From Deltaproteobacteria bacterium (GTDB lineage: Bacteria; Myxococcota_A; UBA9042; DTJE01), in contig JAADHL010000068.1 of assembly GCA_013151875.1 (NCBI GenBank), positions 1-8,186 on the forward strand: DNA of 8,186 nucleotides. The letters run 5' to 3'. A model generated the notes under the pieces. The model had not been told where the DNA came from. It made no database searches and saw only the letters and a list, made by a program, of their open reading frames with translations. Made by a program: the position numbers and the translations under genes. Positions 6,290 to 8,186 of this stretch are shown here, piece by piece. The stretch's first letter is position 1. The number at the start of each line of letters is the position of its first letter.

Positions 6290-6318
6290 AATATAGCCGA
6301 CCGGTCGGTTTTGGGCAA
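6290..6318 (-). promoter_or_regulatory. Sigma70-type promoter with a palindromic operator candidate in the spacer
   Basis: On the minus strand TTGCCC (6318-6313) and TATATT (6295-6290) match the -35 and -10 consensus at four and five of six bases, with an ideal 17-base spacer. Within the spacer, 6297-6308 is the perfect 12-bp palindrome CCGACCGGTCGG. Transcription would start near 6283, giving a leader of roughly 20 bases to the ATG at 6260. A repressor bound here would block polymerase directly, and a MerR-type activator would also bind a spacer. No regulator gene is in the window. The remaining DNA back to the pyrophosphatase stop holds only a weak AT-rich hairpin (TTGTT/AACAA at 6323-6336). 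Confidence 0.5.
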
Positions 6319-6368
6319 GGAGTTGTTCGGTAACAATACGTCAGGGGAGGTGCGGAATAACCCGTCAC

Positions 6369-8186
<1,818 letters not shown>

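Noticed and set aside
6297..6312. Rho-independent terminator (palindrome followed by TTTT on the plus strand)
   Set aside because: No plus-strand gene ends nearby, and the 12-bp palindrome can form only a four-base-pair stem around a four-base loop; an operator reading fits better.
6323..6336. Terminator hairpin TTGTT/AACAA after the pyrophosphatase gene
   Set aside because: A five-base-pair AT-rich stem with no following T run on the minus strand.
6261..6368. 36-residue N-terminal extension of the flippase-like protein
   Set aside because: It contains the promoter candidate and palindrome and lacks hydrophobic or family-like sequence.

Overview
The window looks like chromosomal DNA from a GC-rich Gram-negative bacterium. 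Two proteins carry lipoprotein signals. The larger one has a long Asp/Ala/Gln/Ser-rich linker and Cys- and Asp-rich inserts, a style I associate with secreted lipoproteins of the former Deltaproteobacteria (Myxococcota or Bradymonadota-like lineages). That placement is an inference from style only. There are no tRNA or rRNA genes, CRISPR arrays, insertion sequences or phage genes, and no gene-free stretch exceeds about 140 bases.

Layout from left to right. Bases 1-139 are non-coding and AT-richer than the rest, with a short tandem repeat and dyad that could be an operator. A plus-strand gene (140-1189) encodes a zinc-free MDR oxidoreductase of the quinone reductase/VAT-1-like type. All remaining genes are on the minus strand. 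The MDR gene is convergent with a 725-residue lipoprotein esterase gene (1186-3363), and the two stop codons share one CTAG. Reading in the minus direction, a three-gene cluster runs from a small NTF2-like lipoprotein (5105-4638) to an acyl-CoA dehydrogenase (4626-3376) to the esterase (3363-1186). The gaps are 11 and 12 bases, and each downstream Shine-Dalgarno sequence overlaps the previous stop codon. Further upstream lie a multi-pass membrane protein of the LPG-synthase/YbhN flippase-like family (6260-5205), with a recognisable promoter and palindrome of its own, and the 3' part of a membrane-bound pyrophosphatase gene (8186-6369, cut by the window edge).

Working together: the cluster pairs a surface or periplasmic lipoprotein hydrolase with a cytoplasmic acyl-CoA dehydrogenase, which would suit release and oxidation of an esterified acyl substrate. 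The convergent MDR enzyme could handle a related carbonyl compound, but nothing in the sequence proves the link. The pyrophosphatase and the flippase-like protein are probably separate functions.

The most interesting object is the esterase. Its nucleophile-elbow half comes first and its oxyanion-hole half comes last, the reverse of the usual alpha/beta-hydrolase order, which points to a natural circular permutation. Other points worth a look are an ion-gate signature in the pyrophosphatase that suggests Na+ pumping, an acyl-CoA dehydrogenase with its catalytic glutamate in the isovaleryl/long-chain position, a 7-bp tandem repeat array, and a perfect palindrome inside a sigma70-like promoter spacer.
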